Positions 52,367-61,884 of a stretch of 64,000 bases of DNA are shown here, in pieces (positions within the stretch are counted from its first letter, which is position 1; the number at the start of each line of letters is the position of its first letter). The position numbers and the translations under genes were made by a program. Source of the DNA: Bacteroidia bacterium (GTDB lineage: Bacteria; Bacteroidota; Bacteroidia; UKL13-3); assembly GCA_020049855.1 (NCBI GenBank), contig JAGVLJ010000038.1:1-64000 (forward strand), read 5' to 3'. The notes under the pieces are model-generated. The model worked only from the letters and a program-made list of their open reading frames with translations, had not been told where the DNA came from and did not search any database.

Positions 52367-55132
52367 ATGACGGCAGCAGAGATCAGGCAAACCTTTTTAG
52401 ATTTTTTCAAAAGAAAGGGACATGAGATTGTTCCTTCGGCTCCTATTGTGGTAAAAAATGACCCCACGTTAATGTTCACCAATGCGGGCATGAACCAGTT
52501 TAAAGACTGGTTTCTGGGGAACGAAACACCCAAATTTAAACGGGTGGCCGATACGCAAAAATGCCTGCGGGTTTCGGGAAAACACAATGACCTGGAAGAA
52601 GTGGGCGTAGATACTTACCACCACACCATGTTTGAGATGCTGGGCAACTGGAGTTTTGGCGACTACTTTAAAAAGGAAGCCATTGAATGGGCCTGGGAAC
52701 TTTTGACCGAAGTATATAAACTGCCCAAAGACCGTTTATATGTAACGGTGTTTGAGGGCGACAAAAAAGAAGGACTGGCATTTGACGAGGAAGCGTATGA
52801 CAACTGGGCAAAGTACATAGACAAAGACCGCATCCTGAACGGCAACAAAAAAGACAATTTCTGGGAAATGGGCGATACCGGTCCCTGTGGCCCTTGCAGC
52901 GAAATTCATATTGACCTGCGGCCGGATGCTGAAAGAAAAAAGGTGGATGGAAAAACCTTGGTGAACAATGATCACCCCCAGGTGATTGAAATATGGAACA
53001 ATGTGTTCATGGAGTTTAACCGCAAAGCCGATGGCTCATTGGAAAAACTCCCTGCTCAACACGTGGATACCGGCATGGGTTTCGAACGTTTGGTGCGTGC
53101 TATTGAAGGCAAAAGTTCCAATTACGATACGGATGTGTTTATGCCTTTGATAAATTTTATTGAAAAAAGGACGAAAACAAAATATGGATTTAGGACAAGG
53201 ACGGTTAACCAAAACGTAGAAGAAATTACATTCGGGACTAAGATAGATGAAGCAATGAGGGTTCTCGCGGATCATATTAGAGCTGTAAGCTTATGTATTG
53301 CTGATGGGCAACTCCCTTCTAATACAGGCTCAGGATATGTAATTCGAAGGATTCTACGGAGGGCTGTAAGATATTATTATCAGTTTCTGAATATCAAAGA
53401 ACCTTTTTTGTGTCAAATGGTAAATGTGTTAGCGGATCAATTTAAAACTGTATTTTCTGAACTTGACCAGCAAAGAGAATTTGTTTCTAGAGTAATTCAA
53501 GAAGAAGAAATATCTTTTTTGAAGACTTTAGAAGGAGGAATGAGACGTTTAACTGAGTATTTAGATGAAGCTCATCTAAATCAATTGAATCAAACACTTC
53601 TTAAAACTGAAAAAGCAAGAGAAATATCAATTGATAGTATTAATAATAGACTTAATAATGATTTTCAAAAGATATTTAGTGGTAAAGTTGCCTTTGAATT
53701 ATATGACACATTCGGTTTTCCAATAGATTTGACTCAGCTAATAGCTAAAGAAAGTGGTTGGTTGGTTGACATGAAAGGCTTTGAGGAAGAATTGACAAAG
53801 CAAAAAAAACGTTCTCGTAAAGCTGCGGAAATAGAGGCTTCGGATTGGATGTGGGTATGGGATAAAGAAAATACTGAGTTCATTGGGTATGATCAATTGG
53901 AAGCCTTATCAGGAGAGAAGGAGGAAGACAAAATTATTATTATTCGTTACAGATTAAGACAAATTAAGGGAAAAGATACAATGGAGGTTGTTTTGGATAA
54001 GACTCCATTTTATCCAGAAGGAGGGGGGCAAGTTGGTGATACAGGAGAATTATATAACTTTCACCAAAAAGTTCGAATAGTTAATACATACAAAGAAAAC
54101 AATTCAATTATTCATACTTTGGATAAACCATTGAATGATACATTTTCTGTAGTAAATGTTAAGGTTGATGCAGATAAGCGCCACCTTACCGAGAACAACC
54201 ACTCGGCTACGCATTTATTACATGCTGCTTTACGGAAAGTGTTAGGTACGCACGTTCAGCAAAAAGGTTCGTTGGTAAACAGCGAATATTTGCGCTTCGA
54301 CTTTTCGCATTTCAGTGCCTTGACGGCTGAGGAGATTGCCGCAGTAGAAAAAATAGTGAACCAAAAAATACGCGAGAACATAACGTTGGATGAACGCAGA
54401 AATGTGCCCATTGCCGAAGCCGAAAAATTAGGTGCCATGATGTTGTTCGGGGAGAAATACGGAGAAAGTGTGCGGGTGATTACGTTTGAAGAAGGTTACT
54501 CCCGCGAGTTGTGCGGAGGTACCCACGTAAAAGCCACCGGACAAATCGGGTTGTTTAAAATTACCAGCGAAAGTGCGGTTGCTGCCGGTGTGCGCAGGGT
54601 AGAGGCCATTACTGCCGTTGCCGCTGAAGAGTTTGTGAACACCCAACAAAACACCGTGAACAGCATTAAAGAATTACTTAAAGCCAAAGATCCGGTAAAA
54701 AGTGTAGAGCAACTGCTGCACGATAAAGCCGATTTATTAAAGCGACTGGAAGTACTGGAAAGTGAAAAAACACAGGTAGTCAAAGCACAGGTAAAACAAT
54801 ACCTACAAGCGCAAAACGGACTCAATGTTTTAGTGGCTCAGGTAGATGTTCCTAATGCTGAGCAACTCAAAAACCTGTCGTTTCAGTTAAAGCAGGAAAC
54901 GGGAAATTTATTTTGTGTATTGGGTGCCATCATTGATGGAAAACCTCTGCTTAGTGTGATGATCAGCGAGAACTTAGTCAAAGAAAAAAATCTTCATGCG
55001 GGTAATATTGTGAAGGAACTGGCCAAAGAAATACAAGGTGGCGGGGGCGGTCAGCCGTTTTATGCCACAGCCGGTGGAACCCAAGTGGAAGGATTAAAAG
55101 TTGCTTTGGAAAAAGCAAAAAGATTAATTTAA
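52367..55132 (+). CDS. alaS: alanine--tRNA ligase, composition mosaic
   Basis: Charges tRNA-Ala and edits mischarged Ser/Gly. The 921 residues are somewhat longer than the usual 870-880. The class II catalytic core (FTNAGMNQFKDWFLG, HHTMFEMLGNWSFGDYF, GDTGPCGPCSEIHID), the anticodon/middle region, the editing site (HSATHLLHAAL and CGGTHVKATGQIG) and the C-terminal DHHA1 part (GGGGGQPFYATAGG) are all there. Bases about 53,150-54,175 (residues about 262-603) have much lower G+C than the flanks: I counted 33-35% in two lines there, against 55-57% in conserved lines of the flanks. The frame is intact, so this looks like allele replacement, not insertion. Followed after 19 bases by bioB. Confidence 0.96.
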   Translation: MTAAEIRQTFLDFFKRKGHEIVPSAPIVVKNDPTLMFTNAGMNQFKDWFLGNETPKFKRVADTQKCLRVSGKHNDLEEVGVDTYHHTMFEMLGNWSFGDYFKKEAIEWAWELLTEVYKLPKDRLYVTVFEGDKKEGLAFDEEAYDNWAKYIDKDRILNGNKKDNFWEMGDTGPCGPCSEIHIDLRPDAERKKVDGKTLVNNDHPQVIEIWNNVFMEFNRKADGSLEKLPAQHVDTGMGFERLVRAIEGKSSNYDTDVFMPLINFIEKRTKTKYGFRTRTVNQNVEEITFGTKIDEAMRVLADHIRAVSLCIADGQLPSNTGSGYVIRRILRRAVRYYYQFLNIKEPFLCQMVNVLADQFKTVFSELDQQREFVSRVIQEEEISFLKTLEGGMRRLTEYLDEAHLNQLNQTLLKTEKAREISIDSINNRLNNDFQKIFSGKVAFELYDTFGFPIDLTQLIAKESGWLVDMKGFEEELTKQKKRSRKAAEIEASDWMWVWDKENTEFIGYDQLEALSGEKEEDKIIIIRYRLRQIKGKDTMEVVLDKTPFYPEGGGQVGDTGELYNFHQKVRIVNTYKENNSIIHTLDKPLNDTFSVVNVKVDADKRHLTENNHSATHLLHAALRKVLGTHVQQKGSLVNSEYLRFDFSHFSALTAEEIAAVEKIVNQKIRENITLDERRNVPIAEAEKLGAMMLFGEKYGESVRVITFEEGYSRELCGGTHVKATGQIGLFKITSESAVAAGVRRVEAITAVAAEEFVNTQQNTVNSIKELLKAKDPVKSVEQLLHDKADLLKRLEVLESEKTQVVKAQVKQYLQAQNGLNVLVAQVDVPNAEQLKNLSFQLKQETGNLFCVLGAIIDGKPLLSVMISENLVKEKNLHAGNIVKELAKEIQGGGGGQPFYATAGGTQVEGLKVALEKAKRLI

Positions 55133-55151
55133 TTTCGAATAATATATAGTT

Positions 55152-56102
55152 ATGTCTGGAGCAGCCAAACGAATAGTGACAAGGGAAGAAATACAAACTA
55201 TTTATCACAAACCTTTACTGGAGTTGGTACTTGAAGCGGCCAACGTACACAAGCAACACCACAAATTTGGAGAAGTTCAGGTGAGCAGCCTGCTTTCCAT
55301 TAAAACAGGCGGATGCTCGGAAGATTGTTCTTATTGTCCGCAGGCAGCGCGTTACAATACAGGTGTTGATGTGCAGGCTTTGATGAAAACAGAAGATGTA
55401 CTAGCCGCAGCACAAAATGCAAAGGAAGGGGGAGCTTCCCGTTTTTGTATGGGAGCAGCGTGGCGCGAAGTGCGAGACAACCGCGATTTTGACAGGGTAC
55501 TTAATATGGTAAAAGAGGTGAATGCGATTGGATTGCAGGTATGTTGTACCTTGGGTATGCTTACTGAACAGCAGGCGCAAAAATTAGCCGATGCGGGTTT
55601 GTATGCCTACAACCATAATATTGATACTTCAGCCGAGAATTATGGAAATATTATTTCCACGCGTACCTATGATGATAGGTTGAATACGATAAATCATGTG
55701 CGAAAAGCAGGTATAACAGTTTGTTCAGGGGGTATTATTGGCATGGGAGAATCAGATGAAGACCGGATTGGGATGCTGCATACACTGGTTAATTTGCCAG
55801 TACCTCCCGAATCAGTTCCTATAAATGCGTTAGTAGCTGTAAGCGGAACTCCAATGGAAACACAAAAGCGTGTGCCGTTCCATGAGTTGATACGTATGAT
55901 TGCCACTGCGCGATTAGTTATGCCTCAATCGGATGTACGTTTATCGGCAGGGCGGCTTGAATTATCTATAGCCGAACAGGCTTTGTGTTTTATGGCTGGA
56001 GCCAATTCCATTTTTGCCGGAGATAAATTGCTTACCACACCTAATCCTGAATTTAACGAAGACAAACATATGTTTGAAGTACTCGGACTTCGTCCACGAT
56101 AG
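55152..56102 (+). CDS. bioB: biotin synthase
   Basis: Radical-SAM enzyme that inserts sulfur into dethiobiotin. A 316-residue protein with the SAM cluster motif [12 protein letters not shown] (CxxxCxxC), [36 protein letters not shown] and [19 protein letters not shown], and the C-terminal Arg/Asn residues ([10 protein letters not shown]). It starts 19 bases after alaS and begins the bioB-F-D-A operon, which may therefore be partly read from the alaS promoter. Confidence 0.98.
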   Translation: MSGAAKRIVTREEIQTIYHKPLLELVLEAANVHKQHHKFGEVQVSSLLSIKTGGCSEDCSYCPQAARYNTGVDVQALMKTEDVLAAAQNAKEGGASRFCMGAAWREVRDNRDFDRVLNMVKEVNAIGLQVCCTLGMLTEQQAQKLADAGLYAYNHNIDTSAENYGNIISTRTYDDRLNTINHVRKAGITVCSGGIIGMGESDEDRIGMLHTLVNLPVPPESVPINALVAVSGTPMETQKRVPFHELIRMIATARLVMPQSDVRLSAGRLELSIAEQALCFMAGANSIFAGDKLLTTPNPEFNEDKHMFEVLGLRPR

Positions 56103-56143
56103 TATTGTAAAAAAATAAAAGCCTTCCCATAATTCAGTAGGAA

Positions 56144-57280
56144 GTGAACAAAGTTGACCACTCTCAACAGCAGAAATTACTGGAACTACAGGAGCAGCAC
56201 CTGTTACGGAAATTGCTTGTGTTGCCCTCAACCTTTGTTGATTTCAGTTCTAATGATTTTTTAGGATTGGCACATGGCCATTTTCTGGATGCGGCTGTGC
56301 AAGAAACATTACAAAAAATGGCATGGCCCCACAGTGGTGCTGGAGGCTCAAGACTCATCAGTGGAAATACACATTATACCGAACAATTGGAAAGCGAACT
56401 CGCGACCTTTTATCAAGCAGAAGCCGCCCTCATTTTTAATTCGGGTTACGATGCCAATCTGGGTTTGTTATCTTGTATTGCCTCCCGGCATGATACCATT
56501 TTATATGATCAGTATTGTCATGCAAGTATACATGACGGCATCAGGTTAAGTATGGCAGGGGTAAAACACAGTTTCCTTCACAATGATTTGGCTGACCTCG
56601 AAAAAAAAATGGAGCATGCCAAGGGGAAAATTTTTATTGTGGCCGAAACAGTTTACTCGATGGATGGAGATAATGCACTGCTGGAAAAGCTTATCGAAAT
56701 GGCAGAAAAATATCAGGCAGCTTTAATTATGGATGAAGCTCATGCCACCGGAGTTTTTGGCCCAAAGGGAGAAGGGTTTGTTATAAGTAAAGGATTGCAA
56801 AACCGGGTATATGCACATATCCATACCTTCGGCAAAGCATTGGGCTGTCATGGGGCTGTGGTGGTTGGTTCATCAATATTACGGGAATACCTCATTAATT
56901 TCTCACGTTCTTTTATTTATACTACTGCCCTGCCTCTGCATAGTTTGGCAGCAATTAGGTGTGCACACTACTACATGCAATCTGATACTGAAGCAAGAGA
57001 AAAACTATGGGAACTTATTCGATATTTTGAAGAACAATGCAAAACACTACACGTAAAATACCATGTACAATGCGGAAAAAGTGCCATTCAATCTATTTTG
57101 GTAGGAGGTAATGAAAGAACTCGCTCGGTGAGTACCCATCTACAGGCGGAAGGTTTAGATGTACGAGCTATTTTATCTCCAACTGTTCCGGTGGGTACAG
57201 AGCGGTTACGTATTTGTTTGCACAGTTACAATACAAAAGAGCAAATTGATCATTTACTCACTGCATTGAATCATGTATAA
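56144..57280 (+). CDS. bioF: 8-amino-7-oxononanoate synthase
   Basis: PLP enzyme joining pimeloyl thioester and alanine in biotin synthesis. The 378-residue frame starts with GTG at 56,144. Motifs are FSSNDFLGLAHG near the start, SGAGGSRLISGNTHYTEQLE, ALIMDEAHATGVFGPKGEG and the PLP Lys in THTFGKALGCHGAVV-like HTFGKALGCHGA. It lies 41 bases after bioB and overlaps bioD by eight bases. The pimeloyl-supplying enzyme (bioC/bioH/bioG type) is not in the window. Confidence 0.96.
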   Translation: MNKVDHSQQQKLLELQEQHLLRKLLVLPSTFVDFSSNDFLGLAHGHFLDAAVQETLQKMAWPHSGAGGSRLISGNTHYTEQLESELATFYQAEAALIFNSGYDANLGLLSCIASRHDTILYDQYCHASIHDGIRLSMAGVKHSFLHNDLADLEKKMEHAKGKIFIVAETVYSMDGDNALLEKLIEMAEKYQAALIMDEAHATGVFGPKGEGFVISKGLQNRVYAHIHTFGKALGCHGAVVVGSSILREYLINFSRSFIYTTALPLHSLAAIRCAHYYMQSDTEAREKLWELIRYFEEQCKTLHVKYHVQCGKSAIQSILVGGNERTRSVSTHLQAEGLDVRAILSPTVPVGTERLRICLHSYNTKEQIDHLLTALNHV

Positions 57281-57872
57281 GGCTATCGGAGTAATAGGCA
57301 TTCATACAGGAATAGGTAAAACAGTTACCTCGGCTGTTTTGACCAAGGCTTGGCATACTGATTATTGGAAACCTATTCAGGCTGGAAGTCTTGAAAACAG
57401 TGATAGCATATTGGTGCAGCAATGGAGTGGGCCGAAAATACATCCCGAACGTTATCGTTTGATTGAGGCCATTTCCCCACATGCAGCAGCCAAAGGGGAA
57501 AAGCTGCAGATTAAGCTAAGTGATTTTATTCTTCCGAAGTCTGAACGAACCATTATAGTGGAAACAGCCGGAGGGTTGCTTTCTCCGCTAACTGATGAAC
57601 ACACCATGTTTGATCTGGTAAAACATTTGCAAGTACCCGTAGTGGTAGTAATTGCCCATTACCTTGGCAGTATAAACCACAGCATGCTTACACTTGCGGT
57701 ATTGAAGCAGACACAGATACCGGTGTTGGGATTGGTTTTTTGCGGAAAAACTAATGTGGAGTCAGAAGCATTTATCCTGCGGCATAGTATGCAAAAGGTT
57801 ATTGCCCGGATACCGTTTATCAATATAGTAACAAAAGAATTCATAGCTGAACAGGCACTTAAAATTCAATGA
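57273..57872 (+). CDS. bioD: dethiobiotin synthetase
   Basis: ATP-dependent carboxylase that closes the ureido ring of dethiobiotin. A 199-residue protein with the P-loop GIHTGIGKTVTSAVL, the KPIQAG substrate segment, IVETAGGLLSPL and the VFCGKTNVESE region. The start lies within the bioF end, eight bases of overlap, indicating coupling. Cytoplasmic dimer in characterised relatives. Confidence 0.95.
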   Translation: MYKAIGVIGIHTGIGKTVTSAVLTKAWHTDYWKPIQAGSLENSDSILVQQWSGPKIHPERYRLIEAISPHAAAKGEKLQIKLSDFILPKSERTIIVETAGGLLSPLTDEHTMFDLVKHLQVPVVVVIAHYLGSINHSMLTLAVLKQTQIPVLGLVFCGKTNVESEAFILRHSMQKVIARIPFINIVTKEFIAEQALKIQ

Positions 57873-57884
57873 GGGTAGTTGAAA

Positions 57885-59180
57885 ATGGGGAACACATTAA
57901 AAGCAAGAGATAAACAGCATATATGGCATCCATACACACAGATGAAGGAGAATCCCGAAGCTATCGGGATTGTGAGAGGAAGTGGTGTGTGGTTGTTTGA
58001 TGAAGAAGGAAACCGTTACCTCGATAGTATTTCATCGTGGTGGGTAAATTTACACGGACATGCACATCCTTATATAGCTGAAAAAATAGCCGAGCAGGCT
58101 CGCGAACTGGAGCATTGCATTTTTGCCGGATTTACTCATGAACCTGCTGTGCGGCTGGCTGAAAATCTGCTAAAAATCTTACCTGCCAATATAAAAAAAA
58201 TATTTTATTCAGATAATGGCTCTACCGCGGTAGAGGTAGCTTTAAAAATGGCTTTGCAATATTGGCAAAACATGCAACAGCCACAAAAGAAAAGAATACT
58301 CGCTTTAGAGCATGCATACCACGGTGACACTTTTGCTGCCATGTCGGTAAGTGCCCGAGGGTTATTTAACCGTGCCTTTAATGAATATTTGTTCGAAGTA
58401 ACCTTTGTTCCGTTTCCGGATAAGGTTTCGGCTTTGGCGAGTGTAACTTTTCTGGAGTCCGAACTTCAAAAAGGTGATGTAGCCGCTTTTATTTTTGAGC
58501 CATTAGTGCTGGGTGCTTCCGGTATGTTAATGTATGAGGCTTCGGTACTTGAGAAATATATAATTTTGTGTAACAAATACAAAACCATAGCTATAGCCGA
58601 TGAAGTGTTTACCGGGTTTGGACGCACCGGGAAGTTATTTGCCTCTGATTATATCAAACACAAACCCGACATTATTTGTCTTTCAAAAGGAATTACAGGA
58701 GGGACAATGGCCATGGGGGTAACTGCCTGTTCAGAAAAAGTCTATGAAACATTTCTTTCAACTGATCCTGCTCATACGTTTTATCACGGACATTCTTTTA
58801 CAGCCAACCCGTTAACCTGTGCCGCGGCCAATGCCAGTTTTGATTTATTGAATCAGGACAGTTGCCTGCAATCGATTGAGCGAATAAGTAAGCAACAGGC
58901 CGAGTTTTGTAAACGTATATCCACACATGTGTTGGTAGAAGATTCTCGTTGTTGCGGAACTATTGCAGCACTTACCTTGAAGACAACAGCGGGAACTTCC
59001 TATACCAACGAACTCCGTACTCAACTATATCAGAAATTTTTAAGCAGGGCTGTGTTGATTCGTCCACTCGGAAATAATATTTATGCCGTTCCGCCTTATT
59101 GTATTTCTGATGAAGAACTGGCTTTTTTGCATCAGCAATTTCTTGAAGTTTTAGACGAGTTAACTTACCAAATTAGATGA
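57885..59180 (+). CDS. bioA: adenosylmethionine-8-amino-7-oxononanoate aminotransferase
   Basis: PLP aminotransferase that makes DAPA for biotin. From ATG at 57,885 (GAGGG upstream may be a ribosome site; TTG two codons before is open) it has 431 residues. Motifs are IWHPYTQMKENPE, SISSWWVNLHGHAHP, YSDNGSTAVEVALKMALQYW, IADEVFTGFGRTGK, and the PLP Lys in IICLSKGITGG. The stop overlaps the next start by four bases (ATGA). Confidence 0.96.
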   Translation: MGNTLKARDKQHIWHPYTQMKENPEAIGIVRGSGVWLFDEEGNRYLDSISSWWVNLHGHAHPYIAEKIAEQARELEHCIFAGFTHEPAVRLAENLLKILPANIKKIFYSDNGSTAVEVALKMALQYWQNMQQPQKKRILALEHAYHGDTFAAMSVSARGLFNRAFNEYLFEVTFVPFPDKVSALASVTFLESELQKGDVAAFIFEPLVLGASGMLMYEASVLEKYIILCNKYKTIAIADEVFTGFGRTGKLFASDYIKHKPDIICLSKGITGGTMAMGVTACSEKVYETFLSTDPAHTFYHGHSFTANPLTCAAANASFDLLNQDSCLQSIERISKQQAEFCKRISTHVLVEDSRCCGTIAALTLKTTAGTSYTNELRTQLYQKFLSRAVLIRPLGNNIYAVPPYCISDEELAFLHQQFLEVLDELTYQIR

Positions 59181-59821
59181 ACGAACAACTGAATAAACTT
59201 TTTGAGCAAGCCATGGCCGAGGTAATCACCAGCCAGCAGTTGCATGCCCGTTGGCTGAATACGCTATCTATGATGGAGAACACCGGGGCCAGAAAAATTT
59301 CCCGTAATGAGCACCCTGTATTCATAAACCTAACCATTCTTAAACATGCAGCAGAAGAGGCCAGGCACGCCTATTTCCTGAAAAAACAAATTGGGAAATT
59401 GGGAATAAATCTTTGCCCAGATTACAGTTGGGAATTTTTACTTGCACCTTTAAGTAGTTATTTATACCTGCATCGCCTGGATTTGGCAGTGTGCCGTATG
59501 CTGAAAGACCAATGGCATTTTACTCAGGAACAGGTGAAACAGGGTGCTTATTTGTTGGTAACTTATGCCATTGAAGTAAAGGCTGAGGTATTGTATGGCA
59601 TTTACCAAAAACAGCTTGAACGCTTTGGCTCTAAAATAAATGTAAAATCTATTATTATGGAAGAAGACGGGCATCTGGAGGAGATGACAGCAATGCTGGA
59701 GCAATTTCATGAACAATGGAAAGTTTTAGCTGAGGTTATGTGCTCGATTGAGGAACAACTTTTTCACAAATGGATAGAAGATGTCGTAATGGAGTTGCCT
59801 CAACCAATTGCCTCAACCTAA
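59177..59821 (+). CDS. ferritin-like di-iron protein, last gene of bio operon
   Basis: A 214-residue helical protein I do not recognise as a named family. The four-helix pattern is visible: Glu34 (MMENTGARKI), Glu61-x-x-His64 (HAAEEARHAYF), Glu133/Glu137 (YAIEVKAEVLYG) and Glu163-x-x-His166 (MEEDGHLEEM). The near-equal spacings (27 and 26-30 residues) are those of ferritin-like carboxylate di-iron proteins. It is coupled to bioA by a four-base overlap and is the last gene of the operon, so it most likely serves biotin metabolism, for example an oxygen-dependent step making or modifying a pimelate or biotin intermediate; that function is inference only. No signal peptide. Alternatives: an unrelated di-iron hydroxylase or iron storage-like protein. 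Confidence 0.7.
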   Translation: MNEQLNKLFEQAMAEVITSQQLHARWLNTLSMMENTGARKISRNEHPVFINLTILKHAAEEARHAYFLKKQIGKLGINLCPDYSWEFLLAPLSSYLYLHRLDLAVCRMLKDQWHFTQEQVKQGAYLLVTYAIEVKAEVLYGIYQKQLERFGSKINVKSIIMEEDGHLEEMTAMLEQFHEQWKVLAEVMCSIEEQLFHKWIEDVVMELPQPIAST

Positions 59822-59977
59822 AAATATATGGCCGTATTACACCAATTATTGTGCTATTTTCCGCACACATATTACATTGGTTGTTAAACTGACAATTGAC
59901 TTCTAAGCAACCTTTTCCCTTTTTTAAAGTCTATGGATTAGTTAACTTTGTTCTTAGTTATCAATGTAGCTTATTTT

Positions 59978-61834
59978 TTGAATAAATTTTTACAGCATAT
60001 TTTTCTTTTAGCCTTTACATTTATTACTTGTAGAGAAGCACAGGCTACACATATTGTGGGTGGTGATATAACTTACCGCCACATCATAGATGATAGCTTT
60101 GAAGTTAAGTTGATATTATATGTAGATTGTGCATTTGGTTCCCAGCAAGCTATAGCTCTTGATACAAATGCTATGATAGCAGTATTTGATTCGTCAAATA
60201 CACTTATTAAAACATTACTTAATTACAGGTCGGCTCCTGTCAGGGTTAACTCGGTTAATTATAACTGCGTGGCTCCACCATCTAATGCCTGCGTTGATAA
60301 ATACATTTATACCTATTATACTTCGTTGCCTAATATACCGGGTGGGTATGTTATCGCTTTTCAGCGTTGCTGCCGAAACAATTCTATCAGCAATATTTTA
60401 ACACCGGGACAGGTAGGGGCAACTTATTGGATACATATTCCTGATACCAGCACAACAAGCGGGTATAACTCATCGGCCGAATTCAATTCATTGCCGCCAA
60501 ATTTTTTATGCGTAGGTCGTGATTTTATTTATAATCATACGGCAAGCGATGCAGATGGCGATTCGCTGGTGTATGGGTTATATCAACCATTCATAGGAGC
60601 CGATTTTTTCAATAACCTCCCACGTCCGCCCTCACCACCTCCATATAGTGGCGTAAGTTGGGCAAGTGGTTTTGGTACACCAAACATGATGAAAGGAAAT
60701 CCGGAATTATCAATTGATTCTCTAACCGGAGTTTTAAAGGTGAAACCACAGTTTACCGGACAATACGTGGTTGGGATTTTGGTTAAAGAGTACCGAAACG
60801 GAAAATACATTAATGCGATACGTAGAGATTTTCAGTTTAATGTATTCAATTGCCAGTTTGATGTGGTGAGCGCATTTAGTAAAGATATTCACTTATGTAG
60901 CGATACCGTAAAATTTGTCAATCAAAGTGTGGGTGCAACTTCTTATTTATGGGATTTTGGCGATACTTTACTGAACATAGATTCGAGCACTTTGGCCGAG
61001 CCAACATATATTTACACAGCTACAGGTGCTTTTATGGTAAAGTTGGTTGCCACAAAAGGAAATTGCAAAGACTCGATACTTGTACGTGTAACAATAGATA
61101 AAGACATTGGTTCTTTTGCCGGAGAAGACCAACAGATTTGTAAGGGCGACTCATTAGTTCTGGGTACTGAAAATACCGGAAACTTTTCGTACTCATGGTT
61201 TCCTGCTGATTATTTAGATAATCCTGCTTCTGGTGAGCCTATCGCAAAACCTCCTGTATCCATTTCCTATATTGCCACTCGTGCTACCGATGTATGCGTG
61301 AATAGGGATACCGTGAATATTTTTGTGCCGAATATAGGCGCTGGTTTTGTTTCCCACTTTAACCTATTGTGTCAAGATGCTCTTTTGAAAATTGACTCTC
61401 CTGAACAGGTAAACTCAGATAAATGGCTTTTGGATGGGGTAGCAATGAGTCGTGACGAGGTAATTCAACTATCATATCAGTTTAATAAATCCTATGTATT
61501 GCAATTTATTGTTGAAGACAGCGGATGTGTGGACACGGCTTCAAAAATAATAACTCCATATATCAATGATTCTCTCATAATGGTTTATAATGTTTTTACA
61601 CCAAACAAAGACGGTTTGAATGAATGCCTTTCAATACGCGGACTTATTTTGGAGAAAGACTGTTCGCGAATATTTATTTATAATAGATGGGGCGAGTTGC
61701 TATTTGATTCGAACAAGGACGGAACCTGTTTTGATGGAAGTGTTAAAGGAAACCCTTTAAGTCAAGGAGTATATTATTATATTTTGGAACATTACGCCAA
61801 AAAATACACGGGTTCAATAACCTTACTCAGGTAG
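59978..61834 (+). CDS. PKD-domain protein with type IX (gliding-type) sorting signal
   Basis: A secreted protein of about 618 residues. The TTG at 59,978 gives a plausible signal (NKFLQHIFLLAFTFITCREA, cleaved before THIVGGDI); the TTG at 59,948 lies inside a possible -7 element (TAACTTTG at 59,943-59,950). The middle has Ig/PKD-like domains (about 290-370 and 380-460; YLWDFGDTL, FMVKLVATKGNCKDSI). The C-terminal domain VYNVFTPNKDGLNECL, CSRIFIYNRWGELLFDSNKD, CFDGSVKGNPLSQGVYYYIL and YTGSITLLR is the gliding-type (type B) sorting domain read by the type IX machinery, so the product is probably a cell-surface or released adhesin-like protein. Confidence 0.9.
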   Translation: MNKFLQHIFLLAFTFITCREAQATHIVGGDITYRHIIDDSFEVKLILYVDCAFGSQQAIALDTNAMIAVFDSSNTLIKTLLNYRSAPVRVNSVNYNCVAPPSNACVDKYIYTYYTSLPNIPGGYVIAFQRCCRNNSISNILTPGQVGATYWIHIPDTSTTSGYNSSAEFNSLPPNFLCVGRDFIYNHTASDADGDSLVYGLYQPFIGADFFNNLPRPPSPPPYSGVSWASGFGTPNMMKGNPELSIDSLTGVLKVKPQFTGQYVVGILVKEYRNGKYINAIRRDFQFNVFNCQFDVVSAFSKDIHLCSDTVKFVNQSVGATSYLWDFGDTLLNIDSSTLAEPTYIYTATGAFMVKLVATKGNCKDSILVRVTIDKDIGSFAGEDQQICKGDSLVLGTENTGNFSYSWFPADYLDNPASGEPIAKPPVSISYIATRATDVCVNRDTVNIFVPNIGAGFVSHFNLLCQDALLKIDSPEQVNSDKWLLDGVAMSRDEVIQLSYQFNKSYVLQFIVEDSGCVDTASKIITPYINDSLIMVYNVFTPNKDGLNECLSIRGLILEKDCSRIFIYNRWGELLFDSNKDGTCFDGSVKGNPLSQGVYYYILEHYAKKYTGSITLLR

Positions 61835-61884
61835 TATTTGATTTTCTTATTTCAGGTTGTAATTTTAGATTCAAACAGGTTTTC

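Noticed and set aside
52240-52587. Minus-strand frame over the alaS start
   Set aside because: Antisense shadow of the conserved alaS catalytic core.
57951-57971. AATCCCGA-AGCTA-TCGGGATT hairpin inside bioA
   Set aside because: It is within a normal BioA protein segment and similar CCCGA/TCGGG pairs occur by chance and as common repeats; no functional sign.
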